A stretch of 64,000 nucleotides of DNA from Wagnerdoeblera intermedia (GCF_042647465.1 NZ_JBHRVN010000004.1); one strand, 5' to 3'; positions 17,572-25,296 are shown, counted from the stretch's first letter. The notes: generated by a model from the sequence alone, not told the origin. Made by a program: numbers and translations.

Positions 17572-17575
17572 GCAT

Positions 17576-17812
17576 ATGAAGCCGGAGCAGGTAAGGATGG
17601 CTAGGGCAGCGCTAGGCTTGGGTGTCAGGGAATTGGCGGGGCAGGCGGGCGTGTCTTTTACGACGATAAATAGGTTTGAGACGGGTAAGAGCGGCTTGCA
17701 GCTATCAAGCGCGGAGGCAATCCGCAGTGCCTTAGAGGCCCAAGGCGTCCAGTTCCTCGATAGCGGGCAAGTGGCAGCAGGGCCGGGAGTAGCCTTGGCT
17801 GCGAAGGGGTGA
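17576..17812 (+). CDS. XRE-family HTH transcriptional regulator
   Basis: The 78-residue protein is a single helix-turn-helix domain: QVRMARAALGLGVRELAGQAGVSFTTINRFETGKSGLQ, the standard XRE pattern with recognition helix around VSFTTINRFE. It is the only rightward gene of the island and is preceded by an inverted-repeat operator almost touching the start codon, so autorepression is likely. It probably sets the balance between quiescence and activation of the element. Most probably binds as a dimer to the ACAGGGTAG sites. Confidence 0.88.
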   Translation: MKPEQVRMARAALGLGVRELAGQAGVSFTTINRFETGKSGLQLSSAEAIRSALEAQGVQFLDSGQVAAGPGVALAAKG

Positions 17813-18057
17813 GCGGGCGGCGTCTTTGAATGTCAGCACAGCAGGGTTGGACAAGTTGTCCAACCCCCCCTCACCGCCCATCAGATCGCACTACTTTAGA
17901 GGCCATAGGGCGCATGACATAAAGCGGCAGGCCCCTGCATCTGTAGGGCTTGCCGCGAATGTCAGGGTAATCTCAGGGCGAAGCGCGGCATGGAGAAGAT
18001 CAGCGCACCAGAGGAGATGCAGACTTTGCACCTCCTACATTTACCGACAATCAATCT

Positions 18058-18262
18058 GCCGATCGGCTATGGGTCTGCCGCCCATCCTCGCGCGTGCGCG
18101 TATCTCTTCGCAAATAGGCAGATCGGCTATTCCTGCGCTGCATCGCATTCCTCGCGCGTGCGCGTATCGTGTCGCAAATAGACCGATCGGCTATGGGTCT
18201 GCCGCCTATCCTCTATCCTCACGCGCGTGCGCGTATTGGTCGCAAAACAGCAGATCGGCCTT
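18058..18262 (+). repeat. Iteron-like composite repeat array (candidate replication origin of the island)
   Basis: About three and a half imperfect units of 60-69 bp. Element A, GATCGGCTAT, is at 18061, 18121 and 18185, with a truncated copy at 18253. Element B, CGCGCGTGCGCGTAT, is exact at 18089, 18153 and 18222. Element C, TCGCAAATAG, is at 18108 and 18172, with a variant at 18240. An AT-richer stretch follows (18261-18285). An open frame through the region (17826-18275) has no protein character. The rest of 17813-18471 shows no gene. Confidence 0.75.
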
Positions 18263-18471
18263 TGATTTCCTTTGAATTAAATCAGCCCCCAGATAGACGG
18301 CCAGCGCCCCGGACTGATCCATGTCGAAAGAGTGGACGACTTGGCCGCTCTCTTTCTTGCCGCACCATGCCTTTACCCCTCACTCCGAAAATCTCCAATT
18401 AGCTCATATCTTGCGCGACTGACCCCCGCCTGGTCCCAAAGAAGCGCGGCAAGTTGAAGACCACTCCCCCG

Positions 18472-19395
18472 TCATGCTGCGGCCCTCCGCCTGATATTTC
18501 CCACGGTCTGCGGGCTGCACCCGACACGGCGGGCAATCTCTCGATCGGAGATACCAGCACCCATTGCCAGCAGATCCAGCACGGCGGCGCGGCGCTGAGC
18601 CTGCGTAGACCCTCCATCCGGGCGTGACATGCCTTGCGCCTGCCGATCCAGTAGCGCGGCCATATCGCTGCACAGAGACGCGGCCAGCGACTTAAACCGC
18701 TCGGCACAGGGGGCGTTCTCACTCGAAGCTATAGACCTGAGCCACTCCAGGCGGGCGGTCATATCCTGTGCCGTTGTGCTGGGGAGATTATCCAGCAGCC
18801 AGCCCAATGCAGACGCCCATGCCTCCTCCCACTCCCAAGGGGTGTAATCCGGGCAGAAGGCAAAGCGGTCATCCTGCCGCGCCTCATGCGCCTGGTGAGC
18901 CGCCCATGCCCCATGAACCGTATCGGGAACGGCCACGGCCTCCCGCATGGCCTGCCACATCTCAGGGGTCGGCCCTTGGCTAAAGCTGAAACCCCGATAG
19001 CCATACATAGAGTCATCGCGGAATGATGCGAGTGCATCCCTCAGCCTCGCCTCAGTGTCAGTGGGGGCGAATACCGCCTCCCTTGATCCATATTCGGCCA
19101 GCAGTTCTTTGCATCGCGCCAGCCGCTTCGCCTCTCTATCGGCGCGGCGGCGGGCTTGCTCGGCCTTGTATCCCGGTTCCTTGGCTTCCATCCAGTCATC
19201 GAAGCCCGCGAAGAAGTTTCCCGGCGAGTTATCCGGCCCGTCCAAACTGGACAGAGCTTCTTTCAGCGTTAGCCCCGCCCTCGCGGCCAGCGCCTCGGCC
19301 TTGCCCTTCGCGGCAGAGCGTTCCCCTTCCGTTTTCCCGCCGTCCATAAGCGCCCTGACCTTGCGCAGCTTATCCGTATCCAAAGTGGACGCCAT
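18472..19395 (-). CDS. DUF2786-like protein with C-terminal HTH (possible island replication or regulatory protein)
   Basis: The 307-residue protein begins MASTLDTDKLRKVRALMDGGKTEGERSAAKGKAEALAARAG, which resembles the DUF2786 N-terminal domain, followed by a long charged helical region. The C-terminus, LLAMGAGISDREIARRVGCSPQTVGNIRRR, is a helix-turn-helix of the resolvase/sigma type. Its start ATG overlaps the stop of the upstream gene (TAATG). It is the last gene of the replication-type operon and lies next to the iteron-like array, so a role as initiator or iteron-binding protein is an attractive inference, not shown. A start at 19437 is possible but lies inside the upstream gene. Confidence 0.7.
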   Translation of the reverse strand: MASTLDTDKLRKVRALMDGGKTEGERSAAKGKAEALAARAGLTLKEALSSLDGPDNSPGNFFAGFDDWMEAKEPGYKAEQARRRADREAKRLARCKELLAEYGSREAVFAPTDTEARLRDALASFRDDSMYGYRGFSFSQGPTPEMWQAMREAVAVPDTVHGAWAAHQAHEARQDDRFAFCPDYTPWEWEEAWASALGWLLDNLPSTTAQDMTARLEWLRSIASSENAPCAERFKSLAASLCSDMAALLDRQAQGMSRPDGGSTQAQRRAAVLDLLAMGAGISDREIARRVGCSPQTVGNIRRRAAA

Positions 19396-19787
19396 TACGC
19401 AGCCCCCCCAGCGCAATGCGGGCATTGCCTGACCCAAGCCTGACAGACTCCACAGAACAAGCGCCCATCAGGGCCATGGCGCTCCCATGCGGTCAGATTG
19501 CGCCATGCGTCCAGAGAGACAACGCGGCCCGTCCAGGTCTGGGGGTTCCCCGTGGAGGATCGGCCATGGGGGAAGGTATCCGCCTCATCCCGTGAAATGG
19601 CGGGCGGGGGTGCCGCTACACCCGCTACATTCGCTACACTCGCCCGATGCAGGTGGACGGTCGCGCATTTTTGGGGCGGGGGTGCTGCTACATCCGCTAC
19701 ATCCGCTACACTCGCCCGATGCGGTAAGGACGGCTCTGCGGGGCTTGATAGGATTTCGGCGAGAGCGGCTTGCACATCAAATAGCAT
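19395..19787 (-). CDS. Small protein with C-terminal CxxC...CxxC motif, encoded across TGTAGC arrays
   Basis: The 130-residue frame has an N-terminal half with two similar segments (ASVADVADVAAPPP and ASVANVAGVAAPPP) that are the direct translation of two TGTAGC triplet arrays in the DNA. Its C-terminal half is more protein-like and ends with FCGVCQAWVRQCPHC, a probable zinc ribbon. It overlaps the downstream gene start (TAATG), supporting translation. The repeats make the N-terminus look low-complexity; the real start may lie further in. Function unknown. Confidence 0.5.
   Translation of the reverse strand: MLFDVQAALAEILSSPAEPSLPHRASVADVADVAAPPPQKCATVHLHRASVANVAGVAAPPPAISRDEADTFPHGRSSTGNPQTWTGRVVSLDAWRNLTAWERHGPDGRLFCGVCQAWVRQCPHCAGGAA
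19615..19638 (+). repeat. TGTAGC triplet array 1 (GCTACA on + strand)
   Basis: Three GCTACA hexamers at a 9-bp period (19615, 19624, 19633), followed by CTCGCCCGATGC, which is repeated after array 2. Confidence 0.8.
19687..19710 (+). repeat. TGTAGC triplet array 2 (GCTACA on + strand)
   Basis: Three GCTACA hexamers at a 9-bp period (19687, 19696, 19705), followed by the same CTCGCCCGATGC as array 1. Confidence 0.8.
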
Positions 19788-19819
19788 GGATAGGCCTCAT
19801 AATCTGACTGGCATGTGCC

Positions 19820-19878
19820 GCTACACCCGCTACATCCGCTACAAACAATCCAAGTGTAGCAAGTGTAGCGGGTGTAGC
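19820..19878 (+). repeat. Inverted pair of TGTAGC triplet arrays forming a large hairpin
   Basis: Three GCTACA hexamers at a 9-bp period (19820-19843) are followed after 11 bp by three TGTAGC hexamers (19855-19878). The two 24-nt arms are complementary except for one three-base spacer. It lies in the 110-bp gap between DUF3987 and the next gene. No U-run follows on either strand, so a protein-binding or replication site is more plausible than a terminator. Confidence 0.8.
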
Positions 19879-19897
19879 AGGGGGGTAGGGCCGGGAT

Positions 19898-21409
19898 TCA
19901 GACCCTTGTGATGCGATAGGCCTCGCGGCGGGCGCTGCCTCGAATGACTGCCCCCGCCTCCATCGCCGTCAGGTGGCCAGCCCTTACCAATGCCGCGATA
20001 GGCCCAGCCGCTGCCTTGGCCTCTCTGAGAGAGTTCGGCCCATACTGAACGATTTCGCGGGGTGTCACATCATCATGCGGCCAGCTATCCGCCAGCCATT
20101 TACGCAGCCGCTCGGCCTTCGCGGTTTCCTCTGAGACAAGCCCCGCCTCGGCCAGCCGCTTTGCCTCTCCAAGGTAAAACTGCGCCAATGTGATGCCCCA
20201 GCCCATCGCCTGCGGCGTTACCTCCCGCGCTTCCAGATCGGCCCATAGGGTAAGCACCCCGGCAATGCGGGCGGCTTGTTCTGCGGCCTTGGAGCCATAG
20301 GCCCGCACATGCTCCATTTGCCCGCCAGCAGCTTGCGCCACCTCTACGGCCTCATAGAAGCGCCAGAGCAATTCCTTTGCGTCTTTCGACAGCAGGAGCC
20401 GCGGCGGGGTAAGTTCCTGCGGATTGCTCCCGGTCGGAAGCGGAGTTTCCAGAATAGCCCTAAGCCTATCCGTGAAGGCAGAAATGGCAGTATCGCTTGC
20501 CAAGTCATGCCCTCGCCGCAAGCGAGTGCCGATTGCGCTGGGGGGTTCGGTGATAAGGAAGCGGGCAAGGAATCCCTGACCAGACGCCTGCGGATCGGCG
20601 AGAAGCGGGCGGGCAGCGACAGGCTGCACCATAAGATGCATGGCCAGCCTGCGGCCTGGATAATCGCTTGCCCCATCACCGGAACGAATACGATTCACGG
20701 TGTCACCGTTCCAAAGCTGGGACAGCCCTGCGATGGTTTTCAGCTTGTTATCCGAGTTCATGGCGTGACCACCGATGAATCCCCCGGCCTCATCTGAAAA
20801 CAAGCCAAGCGCGGGTCTGCCGATCTGGTAGAGCTTCAACAGGCCCTCGAATGTCGGTTCTTGCGCAGTGACATTAGGATAGAGCGGGGGGCGCGGCTCA
20901 TGCCCAAGGTTGCGCAGATCGGCCTCGGCCCCGGTAGCTTTCAGCTTGTCACTTCCTGCGGCCTCGATCAGCAGGCGCTTGCGCTTGCCCTGCCAGATTT
21001 CGCGGGCAACTTCATGCTCGGCCATGTCAGCGCGGAATGTCTCCGCCTGCGCCCTCTCGTATGCCCTCACGCCCTTCATCAGCAGGCGGTCGCAGGATGA
21101 TTTCCGCTCCCCACTTTCCGCAATGGTCAGGCAGAACAGCGACAAGGGGGCGTCACCTCCCAGTGTCTCCACATCAGCAAAGCCCTGAACGGCCAGAGAG
21201 GCCACAGACAGCGCCGATTGCGCGGCAATGCCAATGGGGGCTTGGCTCACATCATGCGCGGCCCGGACGGCCTCGGAAAGCGGCCCCAGCGCCCCCACAG
21301 GATAACGCTCCCCCTCCGGGATTTCCCGCATGAGGGGCTGCGGCCCTTCCGCCGTGAAGTGATGAACGCTGACAGCAAATGCCGGATTGATATTGGCGGG
21401 CGCGGTCAT
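19898..21409 (-). CDS. DUF3987 family protein (ATPase/helicase-like, satellite replication module)
   Basis: The 503-residue protein matches the DUF3987 pattern: an N-terminal ALGPLSEAVRAAHDVSQAPIGIAAQSALSVASLAVQG segment, then a P-loop-like FCLTIAESGERKSS (about residues 92-105) and the central SDEAGGFIGGHAMN and GRRLAMHLMVQP stretches. Family members occur in prophages and satellites next to primase-like genes and are thought to act in replication, but biochemical proof is sparse. The P-loop is the ESGERKS variant rather than a canonical Walker A. The start overlaps the toprim gene stop by 4 bp (ATGA). Confidence 0.82.
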   Translation of the reverse strand: MTAPANINPAFAVSVHHFTAEGPQPLMREIPEGERYPVGALGPLSEAVRAAHDVSQAPIGIAAQSALSVASLAVQGFADVETLGGDAPLSLFCLTIAESGERKSSCDRLLMKGVRAYERAQAETFRADMAEHEVAREIWQGKRKRLLIEAAGSDKLKATGAEADLRNLGHEPRPPLYPNVTAQEPTFEGLLKLYQIGRPALGLFSDEAGGFIGGHAMNSDNKLKTIAGLSQLWNGDTVNRIRSGDGASDYPGRRLAMHLMVQPVAARPLLADPQASGQGFLARFLITEPPSAIGTRLRRGHDLASDTAISAFTDRLRAILETPLPTGSNPQELTPPRLLLSKDAKELLWRFYEAVEVAQAAGGQMEHVRAYGSKAAEQAARIAGVLTLWADLEAREVTPQAMGWGITLAQFYLGEAKRLAEAGLVSEETAKAERLRKWLADSWPHDDVTPREIVQYGPNSLREAKAAAGPIAALVRAGHLTAMEAGAVIRGSARREAYRITRV

Positions 21410-22293
21410 GCTGCGGCCCCTTTCATGGCTTGAATCACATCGTTCCAGTCACGCCCTTCGGGGGCGGGGAACACGGTTACGGTCCAGCCCATCGCCGTGG
21501 CCCGCTCGGCCAGCTTGGCCCCTGCGTCCCGTCCGGCAGGGTCGCCGTCAGTTGCGATAATTAAAGCGCCAGCACGGTCGGGCAGACGCAGGCCCGCCAT
21601 GCCAGACGTGGAGAGAGCGGCCCGCACCCCCACAGAGCCACAGAGCGGCCCGCACAGCAGCGACAGAGACGTTTCTATGCCTTCCCCTACAGCAAGCGCG
21701 TCAAAGCCCCTGGAGAGCCTTACAGCGCCCCCAGCGCAGTTTCCCAACATAGCCTTGGCAGGCTCCGTCCCGGCCTTGCCGCTCCCATCGTGCCGCAGGT
21801 AGGTCCGATGCACAGCGAAACGCTCGGCCCCCTCGATCATGGCCACCATGGCGGGCAGTCGCTTGGCGCTCGGATGCCAGCAGGCAGGGTGAAAGCGCAG
21901 GGTCTCGGGCAGGTCGCAGGTGATGCCCCGCGCATCCCGCAAGTAAGCCTCTGCAATGCTCCCGCGAAGGGGAAGAGACTCGGCCCAGATCGCCTTTGCC
22001 TGTCCCTCCCGCTTCTCGGCCTCCCGCTTTTGCTCCGCCTGATAGCGGGCGAGTTCGGCAGGATCGGTCTGCGGCACAGTGCCGTGGCCCTCGATGATGC
22101 CCATCCCTTTCAAGGCGTCCAGAATGGCGGGGAAGCCACAGCCCGTCATGCATCGCGCCAGCAAGCGGCCAGACGGCCCGTCAGAGAGCGAGAGACTAGG
22201 ATTGCGGTCCCCATGGGCCGGACAGCAGGCAAGCCCATAGCGGCCATGCCAGCGGCCTCTCAGGGCTGCGGTGATGCGCTGCGCCTCAGTCAT
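21406..22293 (-). CDS. Toprim-domain primase-like protein with CHC2-type zinc finger
   Basis: The 295-residue protein has an N-terminal zinc finger similar to DnaG CHC2 (CCPAHGDRNPSLSL, then ARCMTGC; Cys/His near residues 23-52). A middle charged helix follows, then a toprim fold with the catalytic glutamate in AVGEGIETSLSL (about residue 205) and the acidic pair in IATDGDPAGRDAG (about residues 249-251). It would make RNA primers for replication of the element together with the DUF3987 partner. It overlaps both neighbours by 4 bp, so all three are co-translated. Confidence 0.87.
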   Translation of the reverse strand: MTEAQRITAALRGRWHGRYGLACCPAHGDRNPSLSLSDGPSGRLLARCMTGCGFPAILDALKGMGIIEGHGTVPQTDPAELARYQAEQKREAEKREGQAKAIWAESLPLRGSIAEAYLRDARGITCDLPETLRFHPACWHPSAKRLPAMVAMIEGAERFAVHRTYLRHDGSGKAGTEPAKAMLGNCAGGAVRLSRGFDALAVGEGIETSLSLLCGPLCGSVGVRAALSTSGMAGLRLPDRAGALIIATDGDPAGRDAGAKLAERATAMGWTVTVFPAPEGRDWNDVIQAMKGAAA

Positions 22294-22607
22294 GCGCGGC
22301 CCCCTTTCCCTGCGAAGGCGCGGGCAGTTGCGGCGTTGCGCCTAACCAGCTTCTCCGATTCTTCCGCACAGCCTAGGCGCTCAGCTAAAAGCATAAGAAT
22401 TGCGCCTATCTCCCCAAGCCCATCGTGCAATTCGTAAAGCAGGCGGGGGGCGTCTTTTCGGGTGTTGGGGTCTTTCGCCTCAATCAGTTGCCGCGCCGCT
22501 ATTGCGATGCCAGCCGCAATCGCAATCGCTTCGGCGGCGGTCGGCTCCCCTGCGCCTGCGACTTCCCGGCCAGAGATGTTGCCGCCTGTAGGGTGTTTGC
22601 TACTCAT
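22290..22607 (-). CDS. Hypothetical island protein
   Basis: A 105-residue, alanine-rich, helical protein (MSSKHPTGGNISGREVAGAG...) with no motif I recognise. Overlaps of 4 bp with the genes on either side show it is a real cistron in the replication operon. No signal peptide or convincing membrane segment; AEAIAIAAGIAIAARQLIEA is hydrophobic but more likely an amphipathic helix. Confidence 0.65.
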   Translation of the reverse strand: MSSKHPTGGNISGREVAGAGEPTAAEAIAIAAGIAIAARQLIEAKDPNTRKDAPRLLYELHDGLGEIGAILMLLAERLGCAEESEKLVRRNAATARAFAGKGGRA

Positions 22608-22819
22608 TGCAGCACCCCCTTTCGCGCATTGCTCAATGCAGCAAGAATCTCACCCAGGAGTTCCAGCCGGAATGCCAGCCCCTGCTTGCCGGGGCGATAC
22701 TCCCCCCCGGCAGTGCGATACCAAACGCGAAGGCTGACAATTTCATGCCCCTTGAAGGTCTCCACCGTCAGGCGGATTTCTTCGGACGCGTTTTTGCGGA
22801 TGGTGCCCAATTCCATCAT
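22604..22819 (-). CDS. PC4/p15-like transcriptional coactivator domain protein (ssDNA-binding)
   Basis: The 71-residue protein is a single PC4-type domain: IRKNASEEIRLTVETFKGHEIVSLRVWYRTAGGEYRPGKQGLAFRLE..LLGEILAAL, with the conserved tryptophan-tyrosine strand and PGKQGLAF turn. PC4 domains dimerise and bind single-stranded DNA. In this operon a role in island replication or recombination is likely. Start ATG overlaps the upstream stop by 4 bp. Confidence 0.82.
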   Translation of the reverse strand: MMELGTIRKNASEEIRLTVETFKGHEIVSLRVWYRTAGGEYRPGKQGLAFRLELLGEILAALSNARKGVLQ

Positions 22820-23091
22820 GCCGCCACCTGCTTCTCAGCCTTGGCCTTGAGGATGTAGCGGGCATGATTGCCAGCGAACGGCCCGCCGTGTTGCTCATAG
22901 CGGGTCTCGATCGGCACATGCAGCTTACGCAGCTTATGGACATAGGCAGACCAGCGCGGCGCGGGGCGCGTGATCGGGGTGCAGCCCTTCGGACCTGCGC
23001 TTATCAGTTGTTCTAAAGCCCAGAGTTCGCGGCCCTCCACGGCAATCGTGAACGGGGAAGCGCCTTCGGGGTAGATGCGATACATGGCCAT
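22816..23091 (-). CDS. Winged-helix (HTH_39-like) DNA-binding protein
   Basis: The 91-residue protein has the pattern of a short phage-type winged helix: ELWALEQLISAGPKGCTPITRPAPRWSAYVHKLRKLHVPIETRYEQHGGPFAGNHARYIL, in which an RWSAYVHKLRK recognition helix is followed by a beta wing. Its location between AlpA-like and PC4-like genes suggests a regulatory or replication-accessory role. It starts the run of 4-bp-overlapping genes. Confidence 0.7.
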   Translation of the reverse strand: MAMYRIYPEGASPFTIAVEGRELWALEQLISAGPKGCTPITRPAPRWSAYVHKLRKLHVPIETRYEQHGGPFAGNHARYILKAKAEKQVAA

Positions 23092-23199
23092 GGTTCGGCC
23101 TCCGGCATTGCGCCGGACAGGCGGGCAGGCTATCTTGCCTTTGCGTTTTTAAGACTTTCGATAGCCTGTTAGCCCCGCCCTGATCCGGCGGGGTTTCTA

Positions 23200-23382
23200 T
23201 TAGGCGGCAGCAGTCGGGCGGGATTTCACCCACCCTTCAATGGCCTCGGACGGCCAGCCAACGGAACGCTCCCCCAGCTTCACGGGTGCCGGGAACGTCC
23301 CCTTCTTAATGCCCAAATAGATAGATGCCTTAGACAGGCCAGTGACCTGCATCACAGCAGGCAAGCGGTGAATTTTCGACAC
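23200..23382 (-). CDS. AlpA-family regulator / excisionase-like protein
   Basis: The 60-residue protein is a typical AlpA-type winged HTH: LPAVMQVTGLSKASIYLGIKKGTFPAPVKLGERSVGWPSEAIEGWVKSR. AlpA proteins activate or assist integrase-mediated excision in P4-type islands. It lies downstream of the integrase gene and upstream of the replication genes, separated by gaps of about 200 and 108 bp, so it may have its own promoter. Confidence 0.9.
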   Translation of the reverse strand: MSKIHRLPAVMQVTGLSKASIYLGIKKGTFPAPVKLGERSVGWPSEAIEGWVKSRPTAAA

Positions 23383-23584
23383 GGCTAAGTGTCCCCTTTA
23401 TCCGCACTTGCGGATTCCGCAACTTGCGTAATCCACAAATGATGTAGTAGGACGGGGACAGAACAGGGGCTCAAATCTTGTTCCGTCCGGCCCCCGTCTT
23501 TGGCTTTAACTTGGCGGTTGAGCCTTTGGCGGGGGTCGCCATTTATCCTACATCTGCCTCGAACGGCCCGAGACTATACTACGT

Positions 23585-23902
23585 TTATTGGGGTTTTCGG
23601 TTTATCTCAATCCCGGTTTTTTGCTTGTCGCAGTAGCGTTGAGCCGGGGCGGAACAAATCCAAAACACTCTCCGTCCCCAATGATAGCATTTTGCTAAAT
23701 TCCGCATTAGGTTCAATGCTATAGCGCCAAATGGCAAAGCTATTGATTTTATTAAGCGTTCCTTACCGGACGCTTTAGGCAGCATACTAATATTCTTGGC
23801 GTCATGCGCAGCAGCACCCGCAGGCTTGCCCCCTAAACTTCTCCCCAATTTTTTTCGGGTGCCGTAGAAATTAGCCCCAAAGACCCCGACAGCGCAGCGC
23901 AT
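23585..23902 (-). CDS. Doubtful small ORF coupled to the integrase stop
   Basis: A 105-residue frame whose ATG overlaps the integrase stop (TGATG). Composition is AT-richer than its neighbours and the sequence (MRCAVGVFGANFYGTRKKLG...) has no recognisable domain. It could be a small cargo gene, or the region could be noncoding. Without it, 23383-23901 holds no gene. Confidence 0.3.
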   Translation of the reverse strand: MRCAVGVFGANFYGTRKKLGRSLGGKPAGAAAHDAKNISMLPKASGKERLIKSIALPFGAIALNLMRNLAKCYHWGRRVFWICSAPAQRYCDKQKTGIEINRKPQ

Positions 23903-25152
23903 CAGGCCCCTCCCGTATCCGCGAAACTGACTCGAATCACCTTCCCTTCCCCCTCTGCCAGATACGCAGCCCATCGCTCCATGAGGTCGCGGCGCTTCTC
24001 GAACAGATCAGATCGGGCGTATGCCTGCGCCACAGTGCTACCGACAACATGGGCCAGTGCCGCCTCGGCCACTTCATGCAGGGCGCTTGTTCGCTCCTGC
24101 GCCCAAGTGCGGAAAGACGTGCGGAATCCGTGAACGTCCACCGGGAAGCCAAGTTCTTTGGTCAGCTTTGATAGCGTCATATCGCTTAGGGGGCGGCTCG
24201 GATTGCGGCCCGCGAAGATAAGTGGGGAAGGCTCCCTATCCCGTGTAGCGATTGTAGCGGGTGTAGCGGGGGGGCAGGGCCGGAATCTCTCGGCCTCTTT
24301 CAGTATCTCGATTGCCCTGGGAGATAGCGGCACCCGATGCGGGCGCTTCATTTTCATACGCGCTGCGGGGATTTCCCAAACTCTCGCCTCCATGTCGATT
24401 TCATCCCATCGGGCTTCCCTCACTTCGCCAGAGCGGGCGGCGGTCAGAATGAGAAATTCCAGCGCCAGCTTTGTCGCCGAGGTCGCGCCGGATGCCGCCA
24501 GAGCCGCTAGAAAAGTCGATACTTCCTGATAGGGCAGGGCTTTGCGGCGCTCCGCCTGTCTGGTGACTTTAGGCAATGCAACATCAAGATTGGCTGCGGG
24601 GTTGTCCTGCCGCCAGCCTTGCGCAATCGCCCATTTCATCACGGTCCCGATGCGCTGTTTGACCTTGCGGGCAGTCTCATGGGTTTGGGTCCAATGGGGA
24701 GACAGAACGGCCAGCACGTCAGCCGTGGTTATGTCCTGCACTTTCATCTTGCCGATGCGGGGGAAAGCGTATGCTTCCAGTGAGGAAATAAAATCCTTCC
24801 CGTGTTTCACATTGCGCCATGTTGGCAGATGCAGGGCGTGGACCCTCCGGGCAGCTTCCTCGAATGTCAGGATAGCCTGCGCCTCACGCTTGGCCCGCAG
24901 TGGATCGCCCCCGCTCCGGGCTTCCTTGAAGTTCTGTGCAGCCTTTTCGCGGGCTTCGGCCAGGGAGACGGCAGCGAGAGGCCCTAGCCCCAGATCAACC
25001 CGTTTGCCGCGAATGGTCAGGCGCTGCACCCATCGCTTAGAGCCTGCGGGCGTGACGATAAGGCACAGCCCCATCGCATCGCCGTATCTTCCCGGCTCGG
25101 AGACTGTGCGAACGAACGCCGCCGATAGCCCCTTGCTGCCTTTGCCCGCCAT
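23902..25152 (-). CDS. Tyrosine-type site-specific integrase (P4 family)
   Basis: The protein of about 416 residues has the N-terminal DUF4102 arm-binding region (VQRLTIRGKRVDLGLGPLAAVSLAEAREKA), a core-binding SAM-like domain and the catalytic domain. Catalytic residues are visible: Arg in TAARSGEV (about 240), His-x-x-Arg in HGFRTSFRTW (about 341-344), His in LAHVVG (about 368) and the nucleophile Tyr in AQAYARSD (about 378). It inserts the element at tRNA-Met. ATG 25152 (MAGKGSKGLS) is chosen because relatives start there; a GTG at 25176 is possible. A TGTAGC triplet array (24244-24267) lies in its coding sequence and encodes PATPATIAT. Confidence 0.92.
   Translation of the reverse strand: MAGKGSKGLSAAFVRTVSEPGRYGDAMGLCLIVTPAGSKRWVQRLTIRGKRVDLGLGPLAAVSLAEAREKAAQNFKEARSGGDPLRAKREAQAILTFEEAARRVHALHLPTWRNVKHGKDFISSLEAYAFPRIGKMKVQDITTADVLAVLSPHWTQTHETARKVKQRIGTVMKWAIAQGWRQDNPAANLDVALPKVTRQAERRKALPYQEVSTFLAALAASGATSATKLALEFLILTAARSGEVREARWDEIDMEARVWEIPAARMKMKRPHRVPLSPRAIEILKEAERFRPCPPATPATIATRDREPSPLIFAGRNPSRPLSDMTLSKLTKELGFPVDVHGFRTSFRTWAQERTSALHEVAEAALAHVVGSTVAQAYARSDLFEKRRDLMERWAAYLAEGEGKVIRVSFADTGGA
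24244..24267 (+). repeat. TGTAGC triplet array inside the integrase gene
   Basis: Three TGTAGC hexamers at a 9-bp period (24244, 24253, 24262), the same motif and period as the arrays near 19600-19880, placed in frame within the integrase. Confidence 0.8.
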
Positions 25153-25170
25153 GGATCGCCCCACACTTAA

Positions 25171-25189
25171 TCCCACATAAATTGTGGGA
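25171..25189 (+). promoter_or_regulatory. TCCCACA palindrome at the integrase promoter / right end
   Basis: TCCCACATAAATTGTGGGA is a perfect palindrome with a five-base centre, about 110-125 bp inside attR and just upstream of the integrase start. The same heptamer occurs as direct repeats near attL. Likely a site for integrase or the AlpA-like protein. Confidence 0.5.
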
Positions 25190-25296
25190 CTGCCTGATAC
25201 TGCTTTAGACGTCAGTGGACCAGTAGCGCAATAGAAACCTAATAGAATAAGACGTTCTTGCGCTTCTTAATTCGCCCTGAAACTAGAGTATGGTGG

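Noticed and set aside
18058..18262. Repeats that at first look like a CRISPR array
   Set aside because: The units contain three conserved blocks with variable short spacers, not one constant repeat with unique spacers of even length, and no cas gene is near.
17826..18275. 149-residue open frame across the iteron-like repeats
   Set aside because: The translation is repeat-driven, arginine/alanine-rich and has no ribosome-binding site or domain; the DNA repeats explain the open frame.
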